Positions 1-8,370 of a DNA stretch of 64,000 nt are shown here, piece after piece. Positions within the stretch are counted from its first letter, which is position 1. Every line of letters begins with the position of its first letter. Below the pieces are notes generated by a model, which did not search any database, had not been told where the DNA came from, and saw nothing but the letters and a program-made list of their open reading frames with translations. Position numbers and translations under genes: made by a program. Source of the DNA: Streptomyces xanthochromogenes (GTDB lineage Bacteria; Actinomycetota; Actinomycetes; Streptomycetales; Streptomycetaceae); NCBI RefSeq assembly GCF_014650455.1, contig NZ_BMUZ01000002.1, forward strand, positions 216,125 to 280,124. The letters are read 5' to 3'.

Positions 1-383
1 GTTCGAGGGCAGCCTGCCCGAGTCCGCGGGTAGACCGCACGAGGCCGGCGGCAACGCCGGCCCTAGATGGATGGCCGTCGCCCCGACGACCGCGAGGTCC
101 CGGGGTACAGAACCCGGCGTACAGCCCGGCTCGTCTGCCCTTCGCTTCGCACGGCCCCGCCGGGGAATCCCCGGGCGGGGCCGTCGTGCTGTGAGCGGCC
201 GTGCTGTGGGCCGACTCCGGCGGGCTCACCTGCGTCGATGACCCCGAGTGACCGGGCGCTCATCCTCCGTGTGGCGCAACGCCCGCCGTCGCCGTAGCGT
301 GATTCCCGGTACCGGAAGCCCGCACTCCGACGAGGGGGCGGGGGTGCCGCACACGTCGACTCGGGGACACGAGGTGAAACGCC
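1..383. other. Left-edge intergenic stretch
   Basis: No convincing gene is visible before position 384. One frame reaches a stop at 31-33 and could be the last codons of a gene lying to the left, but ten codons are too few to judge. The stretch contains one strong hairpin (listed separately) and the upstream region of the small membrane protein gene. Confidence 0.4.
151..184. terminator. GC-rich hairpin, probable terminator
   Basis: ACGGCCCCGCC at 151-161 pairs with GGCGGGGCCGT at 174-184, and the loop itself can pair further (GGGG and CCCC around AAT). There is no U tract, which is usual for streptomycete terminators. It probably ends transcription coming from left of the window. Confidence 0.6.
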
Positions 384-578
384 GTGCCTTCCCTGCACTT
401 TCCCGTGATGCTGGCGCTCGCAGCCGGCGCCTTCTTCCTCCTCCGCAAAGGCGGCACCAAGCTCTCCCACGCGCTCATCTGCGCCGGGTTCGGCTTCTAT
501 CTCGCCGATACGGCGGTGGCCCCCTCGCTGCACACCGCGCTCAACTCCGTCACCGGCATGCTCGGGCAGCTTGGCTGA
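384..578 (+). CDS. Small membrane protein, unknown function
   Basis: A 64-residue protein starting at GTG 384, preceded by GAGG at 371-374. A hydrophobic stretch (about residues 7-20, VMLALAAGAFFLLR) is followed by a basic KGGTK turn and a second hydrophobic stretch around GFGFYLAD (residues 34-42), so one or two membrane passes are likely. The tail is short and amphipathic (TALNSVTGMLGQLG). I do not recognise a family. Small proteins of this kind occur beside actinomycete conjugative elements, but nothing else here supports an element. The next gene is on the opposite strand. The reading frame is supported by the ribosome binding site and the plausible topology. Confidence 0.6.
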   Translation: MPSLHFPVMLALAAGAFFLLRKGGTKLSHALICAGFGFYLADTAVAPSLHTALNSVTGMLGQLG

Positions 579-706
579 GCGCGCGGGCGTCCGTCGCCGC
601 GCCGCCCGGTGGGGCACGGCGCGCCGCCGGTGACGTCCACCGCGTGGACGGGCCCGTCGTCGAGATCCGTGACCACGGCGACGGCTGCCCCGCCGAGCCG
701 GCGCGC

Positions 707-1072
707 CTAGCCCGCTCCGGGGGCGACCCGCCCGGCGTCGCCCAGCGAACGCGCGGCGACCTTGGCCAGGTGGGCGTCGAAGACGCGGCCCGGGTCCGGG
801 GTGAGGGTGGTCAGGGCGACCATCGCGGTGACGATCACGTCGCACAGCTCGGACTGGACGTCCTGCCAGCTGTGCGAGACGCCCTTGCGGGGATTCTGGC
901 CGGTCGCCCCGATGACGGCCTGGGCGACCTCGCCGACCTCCTCCGACAGCTTCAGCATCCGCAGCAGCGTCTGCTGTTCGGGCGGTACGGGGCTCTGCGC
1001 GGTCAGCCAGGCGTGCAGGGCGGTGACCGTGGGCCAGGGGGAGTTCCAGGAGGTGCCGCGCGTGTCGTCCAT
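707..1072 (-). CDS. MazG-like nucleotide pyrophosphohydrolase family protein
   Basis: A 121-residue protein with the all-alpha NTP pyrophosphohydrolase signature. LSEEVGEVAQAV in the middle supplies the EExxE-type acidic metal ligands and ELCDVIVTAMV further on supplies the ExxD pair. MazG-like enzymes hydrolyse (d)NTPs to monophosphates and pyrophosphate using Mg2+. The family is around 100-120 residues, so this looks complete. I chose ATG 1072 (MDDTRG) because GGGG lies just before it; an in-frame GTG at 1081 would add three residues. It is monocistronic and diverges from the NTF2-like gene at 1182. The natural substrate cannot be read from sequence. Confidence 0.8.
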   Translation of the reverse strand: MDDTRGTSWNSPWPTVTALHAWLTAQSPVPPEQQTLLRMLKLSEEVGEVAQAVIGATGQNPRKGVSHSWQDVQSELCDVIVTAMVALTTLTPDPGRVFDAHLAKVAARSLGDAGRVAPGAG

Positions 1073-1181
1073 GCGCCCCACGGTGCCATCCGGCAGCGCA
1101 CCGGTGGCGGACCGGGGCGACCTGGGGTGTCCTGAGAGGTGTTCTGGGGGGTGAATCGTTCCTCATCGACCGGGAGAGACC

Positions 1182-1505
1182 GTGACCATCGCCCTCGACA
1201 AGCTGGCCGAACCGGCCGTCCGCGCCTTCGTCGGCGCCCTCAACTCCGGTGACCGGGCCGCCTTCGCCGCCGCCCTGACACCCGACGCCACGATGTCCGA
1301 CGACGGCTCGGACCGCGACGTCGGCGACTGGACCGAGCGCGAGGTCTTCTCCTCCGGCGGCCACATGGACATCGAGAGCCAGTCGCGCGACGGGCTCGGC
1401 CTGGTCGCCAACTACCGCAACGACACCTGGGGCGAGATGCGCACCGCCTGGCGCTTCACCGTGGACGGCGGCAAGGTGAGCCGCTTCGAGACCGGCCAGG
1501 CCTAG
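1182..1505 (+). CDS. NTF2-like (SnoaL-type) fold protein
   Basis: A 107-residue protein beginning at GTG 1182, with GGGAGAGA just upstream. The pattern is that of the NTF2-like alpha+beta barrel: an amphipathic N-terminal helix (VRAFVGALNSGDRAAFAAAL), the turn TPDATMSDDGSDRD, then beta strands ending in WRFTVDGGKVSRFETGQA. In actinomycetes such small proteins are called nuclear transport factor 2 family proteins. They range from polyketide cyclases and isomerases to plain binding proteins. The Asp-rich segment SDDGSDRDVGD might line the pocket. No partner gene lies beside it, so no pathway can be assigned. Confidence 0.7.
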   Translation: MTIALDKLAEPAVRAFVGALNSGDRAAFAAALTPDATMSDDGSDRDVGDWTEREVFSSGGHMDIESQSRDGLGLVANYRNDTWGEMRTAWRFTVDGGKVSRFETGQA

Positions 1506-1539
1506 GGGCGTCCCGGGCCCGACCGGACCTCGCCGGGCA

Positions 1540-2418
1540 TCACACGGGAATGCGCGCCCCGGCGCCGCTCACCCGCACCCGCGGGTCGTCCGCGTGCAGG
1601 GTCACGGTGAGCACTCCGGGCCTTCCCAGATCCTCGCCCTGATGGAGCGTCAGCTCCGACTCCGGTGCCACCAGGCCCAGTTCACGCGCGTACGCCCCGA
1701 ACGCCGCGGCCGCCGCACCCGTCGCGGGGTCCTCGACGACCCCGCCGACCGGGAACGGGTCGCGGACGTGGAAGACCGACTCCGCTGCGCGCCACACCAG
1801 TTGGACGGTGGTGAGGTCGAGCCGGTGCATCAGCGCGGTGAGCCGGTCGAAGTCGTAGGCGAGGTCGCCGAGGCGCTCACGGGTGGCCGCGCCGAGCACG
1901 AGATGGCGGGCGCCCGCGTAGGCGATCCGGGGCGGGACGGCGCCGTCGAGGTCCTCGGCCGGCCAGTTCAGAGCGGCCAGCGCCTCGGCGAGATCCTTAT
2001 CGTCGATGGGTACGGAGTGCGGCTCCACGCTGGTCAGGGTGGCGCGCAGGCCGCCGCTCGCCGGGTCCTCGGCGACGGTCACCGGCACCGTGCCGGCCGC
2101 GGTCGCGAACGTCAGGTCCCCGGTGCCGATGCGCTCGCCGAGCGCGATGGCGGTCGCCACCGTGGCGTGCCCGCAGAACGGCACCTCGGCCTTCGGGCTG
2201 AAGTACCGCAGCGTGAACGCCCGCCCCGGCTCGCCCAGACCCTCCGGCGGAGCTGTCAGGAATGCCGACTCGCTGTAGCCGAGCTCGGCGGCGATGGCCA
2301 GCATCGCCGCGTCGTCGAGAGCCGACGCGTCCAGGACCACCCCGGCGGGATTGCCTCCGGCGGGGTCGCTGGAGAAGGCGGTGTAACGGAGGATCTCGGG
2401 CTGGTCGTCGCTGGTCAT
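1540..2418 (-). CDS. PhzF-family isomerase-like protein
   Basis: A 292-residue protein of the PhzF / diaminopimelate-epimerase fold. Diagnostic segments in order: NPAGVVLD near the N terminus, ESAFLTAP with the conserved Glu, FSPKAEVPFCGHATVATA, and VEDPATGAAAAAFGAYA near the end, which is the family's DPATGSA-type motif. PhzF isomerises dihydro-hydroxyanthranilate in phenazine synthesis, but most genomic homologues have other, unknown substrates and no phenazine genes lie here. I start at ATG 2418 (MTSDDQPEIL). Upstream in-frame sequence up to 2544 is a repeat reading as PVAGDRL units, so it is not protein. A second, shorter PhzF-like gene lies at 19.0 kb. Confidence 0.85.
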   Translation of the reverse strand: MTSDDQPEILRYTAFSSDPAGGNPAGVVLDASALDDAAMLAIAAELGYSESAFLTAPPEGLGEPGRAFTLRYFSPKAEVPFCGHATVATAIALGERIGTGDLTFATAAGTVPVTVAEDPASGGLRATLTSVEPHSVPIDDKDLAEALAALNWPAEDLDGAVPPRIAYAGARHLVLGAATRERLGDLAYDFDRLTALMHRLDLTTVQLVWRAAESVFHVRDPFPVGGVVEDPATGAAAAAFGAYARELGLVAPESELTLHQGEDLGRPGVLTVTLHADDPRVRVSGAGARIPV

Positions 2419-2454
2419 GATCACCCCAACTCCCGCACGGGCGTACCTATTCCG

Positions 2455-2622
2455 GCCACCGGCCACCGGCAACCGGTCACCGGCCACCGGCAACCGGTCA
2501 CCGGCAACCGGCACCGGCATTGGCCACCGCCCACCAACGACCAACGACCAACGGCTGGTGGCTGGTGGGTGACGAGTGGTGAGTGATGAGTTACGAGTGG
2601 TGAGTTACGAGTGGTGAGTGGG
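2455..2622. repeat. Short direct repeats between PhzF-like and SDR genes
   Basis: Two repeat families lie side by side. At about 2455-2520 a 21-bp unit built from CCGGCCACCGG and CAACCGGTCA recurs about two and a half times. At about 2569-2620 a 14-bp unit GAGTTACGAGTGGT is duplicated and flanked by variants (GACGAGTGGTGAGTGATG). In between is CCAACGACCAACGACCAACG. The stretch is low-complexity slippage-type DNA lying upstream of the PhzF-like start and just downstream of the SDR stop. Confidence 0.75.
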
Positions 2623-2675
2623 CGGTGCTGGTCCGCGGGCCGTGGCCGGGGTGGACCCGTCCCGGGCCCGGTGCG

Positions 2676-3437
2676 TCAGCCCCGGCCGATGTAGGGCATG
2701 GCGGTCGCGAGCACCGTGGCGAACTGGATGTTCGCCTCCAGCGGCAGCTCCGCCATGTGCAGCACGGTGCGCGCCACGTCCTGCGCGTCCATCACCGGCT
2801 CCACCGCCAGCTCCCCGTTGGCCTGCGGGATGCCGGTCTGCATGCGCTGGGTCATCTCGGTGGCCGCGTTGCCGATGTCGATCTGCCCGACCGCGATCCG
2901 GAACGGCCGCCCGTCCAGGGACAGCGACTTGGTGAGCCCGGTCATCGCGTGCTTCGTCGCCGTGTACGCCACCGAGTTCGGCCGCGGTGCGTGCGCCGAG
3001 ATCGACCCGTTGTTGATGATCCGGCCACCCTGGGGCGTCTGCCCCTTCATCGCCCGGAACGCGGCCTGCGCGCACAGGAAGGCGCCGTTCAGATTCACCT
3101 CGACCACCGAACGCCATGCCTCGTACGACAGGTCCTCCACCGGCACCCCGCCCGGCCCGAACGTGCCCGCGTTGTTGAACAGCAGGTCCACTCCGCCGTA
3201 CGCGCCCTGCGCGGCGGCGAACAGCGCGCCGACCTCGTCCGGCGAGGTCACGTCCGTGGGGACGCACAGGACCTCGGCGTCCGGCCCGGCCAGTGCCGCG
3301 GTCTCCTCCAGGGCCTCGGCGCGGCGCCCGGCGAGCGCCACCGACCAGCCCGCGCCGGCCAGCGCCAACGCCACGGAACGGCCGATGCCGGACCCGGCAC
3401 CGGTCACGACGGCAGACTTCTGCGAGGTGATGTCCAT
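2676..3437 (-). CDS. Short-chain dehydrogenase/reductase
   Basis: A 253-residue classical SDR. The Rossmann motif TGAGSGIG lies at about residues 12-19, NNAG at about 90-93, the catalytic Ser in NGSISAHA, and the YxxxK pair in [17 protein letters not shown] after beta-2 contains an Arg pair, which favours NADP(H) over NAD(H). The length matches the family. The C-terminal segment [32 protein letters not shown] is typical of cytosolic SDRs of unspecified substrate. It diverges from the efflux gene at 3640. Nothing adjacent suggests a pathway. Confidence 0.88.
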   Translation of the reverse strand: MDITSQKSAVVTGAGSGIGRSVALALAGAGWSVALAGRRAEALEETAALAGPDAEVLCVPTDVTSPDEVGALFAAAQGAYGGVDLLFNNAGTFGPGGVPVEDLSYEAWRSVVEVNLNGAFLCAQAAFRAMKGQTPQGGRIINNGSISAHAPRPNSVAYTATKHAMTGLTKSLSLDGRPFRIAVGQIDIGNAATEMTQRMQTGIPQANGELAVEPVMDAQDVARTVLHMAELPLEANIQFATVLATAMPYIGRG

Positions 3438-3639
3438 GAGCCCGGAGCGTACGGGAGCGGCCGCCTGGTGAGACCGTGCGTCCGCGATGTGGGAGTGCGC
3501 GCCGACGGGCCGCGGGTTCCCCGGAACCGAGTGGGCCGGATGTGACCCGTTCCTCCTTTCCTGTGCGTCCCGAGTGGTGCTCAGCGCCGGAACCGGCTGA
3601 GAGCATGGTTATTCGATTCAACCTTCAGGAGAGAAACCG

Positions 3640-5001
3640 ATGCCGGAGCGCGCCGGTCAGGACGCCCAGGGCCCCATACCGACCACGGCCGACGCGGAGG
3701 CCGCCGAGGCTCCCAAGGCCCCCGAGCCCCCGAAGGCGGCCACCGCCGCCACCGCGGCACTGCGCCGCACCGGCCTTCTGGTCACGCTCGTGCTCGGCGG
3801 ACTCACCGCGCTCCCGCCGCTCTCCATGGACATGTACCTGCCGGCACTGCCCGAGGTCACCGACGCCCTGCGCTCCCCGGCCGCGACCGTCCAGCTCACC
3901 CTCACGGCCTGCCTCGCCGGCATGGCGCTGGGCCAGCTCGTCGTCGGGCCCATGAGCGACAGGTGGGGACGGCGCCGCCCCCTCCTCATCGGCATGGTCG
4001 TCTACGTCCTGGCCACCGCGGTCTGTGCCTTCGCCCCCAATGTCGAACTCCTCATCGCCTTCCGCCTGTTGCAGGGCCTGGCCGGGGCCGCGGGCATCGT
4101 GATAGCCCGCGCCGTGGTGCGCGATCTCTACGACGGCGTGGAGATGGCCCGCTTCTTCTCCACCCTGATGCTGATCTCCGGTGTCGCCCCCGTGGTCGCC
4201 CCGCTGATCGGCGGCCAGGTGCTGCGACTGACCGACTGGCGCGGCGTCTTCGTCGTGCTGACCGTGATCGGCGTGCTCCTCACCGCCGTGGTGTTCAAGT
4301 GGCTGCACGAGACGCTTCCGGTGGAACGGCGCCACTCCGGCGGTGTCGGAGAGGCCCTGCGCACCATGGGCGGCCTCCTCAAGGACCGGGTCTTCACCGG
4401 CTACATGCTCGCGGGCGGCTTCGCCTTCGCCGCGCTGTTCGCCTACATATCCGCCTCCCCCTTCGTGGTGCAGGAGATCTACGGCGCCTCCCCGCAGACC
4501 TTCTCCCTGCTGTTCGGCCTCAACTCCGTGGGTCTGGTCGTCGTCGGGCAGATCAACGGCAAGCTCCTCATCGGCCGGGTCAGCCTGGACAAGGCGCTCG
4601 GCTTCGGCCTGGCCGTGATCACCCTGGCGGCCACGGCCCTGCTCCTGATGACCTCCGGAGCGTTCGGCGAGGTGGGCCTGGCGCCGATCGCCGCCGGTCT
4701 CTTCGTGCTCATGTCGGCGATGGGCCTCGCCATGCCGAACACCAACGCCCAGGCCCTGATGCGCACCCCGAACGCCGCCGGCTCCGCCTCGGCCCTGCTC
4801 GGCACCTCCTCCTTCCTGGTCGGCGCGGTCGCCTCCCCGCTGGTCGGCATCGCGGGCGAGGCGACCGCCGTGCCCATGGCGGTCGTCCAGCTGGCGTCGG
4901 CCGTCGCCGCCCTGCTCTGCTTCCTGCTGCTCTGCCGTCCCTGGCAGCGGGGGCCGCAGGCACGCACCGCGGCGGCCGGGGACGCGGCGCCGCAAAAGTA
5001 G
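3640..5001 (+). CDS. Bcr/CflA-type multidrug efflux MFS transporter
   Basis: A 453-residue major facilitator with about 12 membrane segments. The cytoplasmic loop 2-3 motif reads GPMSDRWGRRRPLL, the MFS motif A with its conserved Asp and Arg. LPPLSMDMYLPALPEV in segment 1 is typical of Bcr/CflA proteins, as is the loop segment FKWLHETLP after the sixth segment. These pumps export bicyclomycin, chloramphenicol, sulfonamides or cysteine by proton antiport. An unusually Ala/Pro/Glu-rich cytosolic N terminus (TADAEAAEAPKAPEPPKAAT) precedes the first helix. AGGAG lies just before ATG 3640. The next gene starts 10 bp after its stop but has its own promoter signal overlapping this stop. Confidence 0.88.
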   Translation: MPERAGQDAQGPIPTTADAEAAEAPKAPEPPKAATAATAALRRTGLLVTLVLGGLTALPPLSMDMYLPALPEVTDALRSPAATVQLTLTACLAGMALGQLVVGPMSDRWGRRRPLLIGMVVYVLATAVCAFAPNVELLIAFRLLQGLAGAAGIVIARAVVRDLYDGVEMARFFSTLMLISGVAPVVAPLIGGQVLRLTDWRGVFVVLTVIGVLLTAVVFKWLHETLPVERRHSGGVGEALRTMGGLLKDRVFTGYMLAGGFAFAALFAYISASPFVVQEIYGASPQTFSLLFGLNSVGLVVVGQINGKLLIGRVSLDKALGFGLAVITLAATALLLMTSGAFGEVGLAPIAAGLFVLMSAMGLAMPNTNAQALMRTPNAAGSASALLGTSSFLVGAVASPLVGIAGEATAVPMAVVQLASAVAALLCFLLLCRPWQRGPQARTAAAGDAAPQK

Positions 5002-5004
5002 ACT
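4999..5004 (+). promoter_or_regulatory. -10 element for leaderless rsm22-like gene
   Basis: TAGACT, whose first three bases are the TAG stop of the efflux gene, is followed by exactly 7 nt and then GTG 5012, with no Shine-Dalgarno sequence. This is the spacing expected when transcription starts at the first base of the start codon. Confidence 0.55.
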
Positions 5005-5011
5005 CCTGCCG

Positions 5012-6031
5012 GTGAACCACTCCCTCCCCGCCCCGGACGTCCTGCGCTCGGCCCTGGCCGGACTGCTCGACGGGCTGCCGCCCTCGCAGACCGCAGGCGC
5101 CGTCGACCGGCTGATCAGTCACTACCGCGGCGTCGTCCCGACCCATGCCCCGGTGCTGCGCGACCGCTCCGACGTCGCTGCCTACGCCGCGTACCGGATG
5201 CCCGCCACCTTCGAGGCGGTGCGCTCCGCGCTCGGCGCGTTCCGGGACGCGGCCGGGCCCTGGACCCCGGCCACGCACACCGACATCGGCGGCGGCACGG
5301 GCTCGGCGAGCTGGGCGGTCGCCGAGGCGTGGGAGGACGCGGAGACCCCCGTGGCGACGACCGTTCTGGACTGGGCGGAGCCCGCCCTCGCCGTCGGCCG
5401 CGAACTCGCCGAGGCCTCCGGGCTGCCCGGACTGAGCACAGCCCGCTGGGAGCGCGCCCGCATCGGCTCGGCCCTCTCCCTGAAGAGCGCCGACCTCGTC
5501 ACCGTCTCGTACGTCCTGAACGAACTGACCCCGGACGACCGCCGCTCCCTGGTGGACGCGGCGGCCGACACCGCGGCCGGTGCCGTGGTCATCGTGGAGC
5601 CCGGCACCCCCGACGGCTACGCCCGCATCATCGAGGCGCGGGACCGGCTCGTCGCGGCCGGCCTGCACATCGCCGCGCCCTGCCCGCACAGCGCCGCCTG
5701 TCCCATCGAGCCCGGCACCGACTGGTGCCACTTCTCGGCCCGGGTCAGCCGCTCCTCCCTGCACCGCCAGGTCAAGGGCGGCTCACTGGCGTACGAGGAC
5801 GAGAAGTTCAGCTACCTCGCGGCCACCCGGTTCGCCCCGGACCCCGCCCCGGCGCGGGTCGTGCGGCGGCCCCAGATCCGCAAGGGCCAGGTGCTGCTGG
5901 AGCTCTGCACGGCGCAGGAGCAGCTGCGCCGCGAGACGGTCAGCAAGCGGCACGGCGTGCTGTACCGCGCCGCCCGCGATGCCGAGTGGGGCGACCCCTG
6001 GCCGCCCCACTCCGCGGAGCCGGCCTCCTAG
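5012..6031 (+). CDS. Small ribosomal subunit Rsm22-family methyltransferase
   Basis: A 339-residue protein of the Rsm22 family, related to yeast mitochondrial Rsm22 and bacterial homologues associated with the small ribosomal subunit. The SAM-binding loop is DIGGGTGSASW (about residues 91-101), followed by VLDWAEPALAVGREL. The cysteine cluster CPHSAACP ... DWCHF near residue 225-245 fits the iron-sulfur or zinc-binding motif described for the family, and SLHRQVKGG and SYLAATR follow. It is preceded only by a -10 element and no ribosome binding site, so it is probably leaderless. A role in rRNA modification or ribosome assembly is inferred from the family. Confidence 0.85.
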   Translation: MNHSLPAPDVLRSALAGLLDGLPPSQTAGAVDRLISHYRGVVPTHAPVLRDRSDVAAYAAYRMPATFEAVRSALGAFRDAAGPWTPATHTDIGGGTGSASWAVAEAWEDAETPVATTVLDWAEPALAVGRELAEASGLPGLSTARWERARIGSALSLKSADLVTVSYVLNELTPDDRRSLVDAAADTAAGAVVIVEPGTPDGYARIIEARDRLVAAGLHIAAPCPHSAACPIEPGTDWCHFSARVSRSSLHRQVKGGSLAYEDEKFSYLAATRFAPDPAPARVVRRPQIRKGQVLLELCTAQEQLRRETVSKRHGVLYRAARDAEWGDPWPPHSAEPAS

Positions 6032-6094
6032 GGCACGTTCGGGGCGGGGCCCGGCCAGGGGCGGGGGACCGTCCGGAGCCCGGTCGGGCGCCTG

Positions 6095-6937
6095 TCAGGA
6101 ACGCAGTTCCTGGGTGCAGCACTTCACGCTGCCGCCTCCCTTGAGCAGCTCGCCCAGGTCCATGGCGATCGGCTCGTAACCCCGCGCACGCAGCGGGTCG
6201 AAGAGGCCGACGGCACCCTGGGGGAGCAGCACGTGGTGGCCGTCGCTGACCGCGTTGAGCCCGAGTGCGGCCGCGTCCGGCTCCTCGGCGATCAACGCGT
6301 GCGGGAACAGCCTGGACAGCACGGCCCGGCTACCGGGCGAGAACGCCGGCGGGTAGTACATGATCTCGTCGGCGTCGTCGTCCAGGACGCACAGAGCCGT
6401 GTCCAGGTGGTAGTAGCGCGGGTCGATCAGGTCGAGGCCGATGACCGGGCGGCCGAAGAACTCCTGGGCCTCGTCGTGCGAGAGCGGGCTGGAGCGGAAG
6501 CCGCGCCCGGCGAGCAGATACGAGGCCGTCACGGCGAAGTCGCCCTCGCCCTCGTTGATGTGGGCCGGCTCGTGGACGGGCGCGAAGCCGTGCGCACGGA
6601 ACCAGTCCAGGTGGACCTCGGCCTCGGCCGCGCGTTCCGGATACGCGAAGCGGGCGCCGAGCACCCGGCTGTCGATCACGGTGGCTCCGTTGGCGGCGAA
6701 GACCATGTCGGGCAGGTCGGGGCGGGGGTCGAGCAGCTCGACGGTGTGGCCGAGCGAGCGGTACCGGTCGCGCAGGTCCTCCCACTGGGCCAGGGCCAGG
6801 GGCAGGTCGACCGGCTTCTCTGGGTCCATCCAGGGGTTGATGGAGTACGTGACCTTGAAGTGTGCCGGTGGGCACATCAGATAGCGCCGGGGTCGGGCGG
6901 TTCTCTGGGGGCGGAGGTCACGGGCTTCACGAGGCAA
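6095..6937 (-). CDS. ddaH: N(G),N(G)-dimethylarginine dimethylaminohydrolase (DDAH)
   Basis: A 280-residue amidinotransferase-superfamily hydrolase converting dimethylarginine to citrulline and dimethylamine. Visible signatures: RRYLMCPP near the start, DMVFAANGA (substrate-binding), NEGEGDF, DLIDPRYYHLDTALCVL with the catalytic His, and GGGSVKCCTQEL at the C terminus with the nucleophilic Cys in CCT. I start at TTG 6937 because GAGGAG lies 6 nt upstream; ATG 6994 would add 19 residues encoded by an inverted-repeat operator. In many Streptomyces the gene neighbours ornithine aminotransferase, which is absent here. An ornithine- or arginine-degradation role is inferred. Confidence 0.85.
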   Translation of the reverse strand: MPREARDLRPQRTARPRRYLMCPPAHFKVTYSINPWMDPEKPVDLPLALAQWEDLRDRYRSLGHTVELLDPRPDLPDMVFAANGATVIDSRVLGARFAYPERAAEAEVHLDWFRAHGFAPVHEPAHINEGEGDFAVTASYLLAGRGFRSSPLSHDEAQEFFGRPVIGLDLIDPRYYHLDTALCVLDDDADEIMYYPPAFSPGSRAVLSRLFPHALIAEEPDAAALGLNAVSDGHHVLLPQGAVGLFDPLRARGYEPIAMDLGELLKGGGSVKCCTQELRS

Positions 6938-7406
6938 TGAGGGCTCCTCACGGGCGACTTGGGCTGCACGGGCGTGCAGCCGCGTGCAGCCCATGGTCCG
7001 CCGTGCGGGGCGTCCGCGCAGTGCACCGTCCGGGTGTTTTTCATCTGGCCCACCCGGTTCACCCGCGCGTTCACGGCTCTTCCGGTGCGGTGCGCCCCGC
7101 CTTCAACTTCCTCAGCGGCTCGCCTCTGCGGGCCGTCGGGCCCACCCCGCCGCCCGGTCCGTGGCCGCCGCGCGCCGTTCCCCTGGAGGGCGTACGGCGC
7201 CGGAGGGCCCCGCGCCGATCGCACGGGCGGTCCCGTGCCGGATCGTCCCGCACTGATCGCCCGGGCGTCGGCCGTTGGTCACGGGCGGGTCATGTCACAC
7301 ACCCCGGATGTCCGGTGCGGTCACCCGGGGAGCAGGATGGTGGGACGATGTTCTCCAGGGTCCTCCGTGACCGAGAGTCCCTGGCGACGGTGAGGTGAGG
7401 GGATAC
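6938..7406. other. Divergent intergenic region, ddaH / prim-pol
   Basis: About 470 bp without a convincing gene. It carries the ddaH ribosome binding site, a cluster of CGTGCAGCC repeats next to the TTG start, and the upstream region of the gene at 7407. Reading frames on either strand are low-complexity Arg/Pro/Gly translations without start signals. Confidence 0.5.
6962..6991. promoter_or_regulatory. CGTGCAGCC repeat cluster, candidate operator of ddaH
   Basis: GGCTGCACG at 6962-6970 is inverted relative to CGTGCAGCC at 6973-6981, and a second direct copy follows at 6983-6991. Three half-sites at about one helical turn, about 25 bp upstream of the TTG start, look like a regulator binding site. 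The regulator is unknown. Confidence 0.5.
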
Positions 7407-8144
7407 ATGGGCGCTGAGTTCGGCCGTTCCCGCGGCGAGGAGAGCAAACTGTCCCGCTGGCTGCGCAGGCGGCCCAAGGACGCTCCGGGTGCGGACCAGG
7501 GCCGGCTCCCGCTGCTCCTGGCCGTCGCCGCCGCCGATCTGCCCCTGGCGCCCGCCGCGCACCCCGTCGGCTACCGATGTTCCTGTGACCGCGTCGGATG
7601 TCCCACGCCGGCCCGCCACCCCGTCTCCTTCGCCTGGCAGACCCAGTCGACCACCGACCCCGCGCAGATCGAGCGCTGGGCGCTCGGGCAGCCGGAGGCC
7701 AACTTCATCACCGCGACCGGAATGGTCCACGACGTCCTCGACGTACCGCTCGAAGCGGGGCGCGAGGCCTTGGCCCGGCTGCTCTCCGAGGGGATCGACG
7801 TCGGGCCGGTCGCCGAGGCGGCCGGCGACGGCGACCACGGGCGGATGCTGTTCTTCACCGCGACGCGGGGAACGCCCGAGGACGAGGACGAGTGGTGGCC
7901 CTGCGAGCTGGACTGTCATCCCGAGACGATGGACGAGCATCCGGGGCTGCGATGGCACTGCCGGGGAAGCTACGTGCTGGTGCCGCCGGCGCGGTTGCCG
8001 GGAGAGCTCGCGGTGGGCTGGGTGCGCGGGCCGGAGCATGTGCTTCCGGATCCGCTGACGTTGCTTGAGGCATTGACCGACGCGTGTGCGCGGTATGCGG
8101 GGGAGGCGGGGGCGCCGGCGGTTGCCTGGCCGCTCGGCCGGTAG
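7407..8144 (+). CDS. Bifunctional DNA primase/polymerase N-terminal domain protein
   Basis: A 245-residue protein resembling the N-terminal prim-pol domain proteins common in Streptomyces. Features in order: a basic N terminus (LSRWLRRRPKDA), LLAVAAADLPLAPAAHPV, a cysteine-rich turn CSCDRVGCPTPARHPVSF, WALGQPEANFITATG, then CELDCHPETMDEHPG and the WHCRGSYVLVPPARLPG strand of the fold. ATG 7407 is preceded by GAGGTGAGGGG. The two free-standing cysteine pairs might bind metal. Free-standing copies are chromosomal and their function is unknown, so this need not mark a plasmid or prophage. I do not see a helicase or replication partner nearby. Confidence 0.7.
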   Translation: MGAEFGRSRGEESKLSRWLRRRPKDAPGADQGRLPLLLAVAAADLPLAPAAHPVGYRCSCDRVGCPTPARHPVSFAWQTQSTTDPAQIERWALGQPEANFITATGMVHDVLDVPLEAGREALARLLSEGIDVGPVAEAAGDGDHGRMLFFTATRGTPEDEDEWWPCELDCHPETMDEHPGLRWHCRGSYVLVPPARLPGELAVGWVRGPEHVLPDPLTLLEALTDACARYAGEAGAPAVAWPLGR

Positions 8145-8149
8145 GTTCC

Positions 8150-8325
8150 CCCTCCCCGCCCCTTCCCCAGACCCTCCGGGGGTGGGGTGGGCAAGGGTTG
8201 TTCCTGGGGCTGCGCCCCTCGGACCCCCGCGGGGACTGCGTCCCCTGCGCCCCTCCTCGGGGCCGCGCCCCCGACCCCGTTCGCGTCTTGAGGGCGCTCG
8301 TCCTCAAACGCCGGACGGGCTGAGG
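8150..8325. repeat. Dispersed intergenic repeats after prim-pol gene
   Basis: Two elements found elsewhere in the window lie here. CCCCTTCCCCAGACCCTCC at about 8159-8177 matches a copy at 40.23 kb. TCGTCCTCAAACGCC plus GGACGGGCTG at 8298-8322 matches the core of the 59.4-kb array. In between lie GC hairpins (CTGGGGCTGCGCCCC). The repeat lies between convergent genes and may act as a bidirectional terminator. Confidence 0.7.
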
Positions 8326-8370
8326 GCGCCCGGCATCGCCCCAGGCGGCTCGCCGCGGAGTCGGCTGCCG

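Noticed and set aside
384..8144. Integrated mobile element suggested by the small membrane protein and prim-pol gene
   Set aside because: No integrase, transfer gene, tRNA attachment site or boundary repeats were seen, and the intervening genes look chromosomal.
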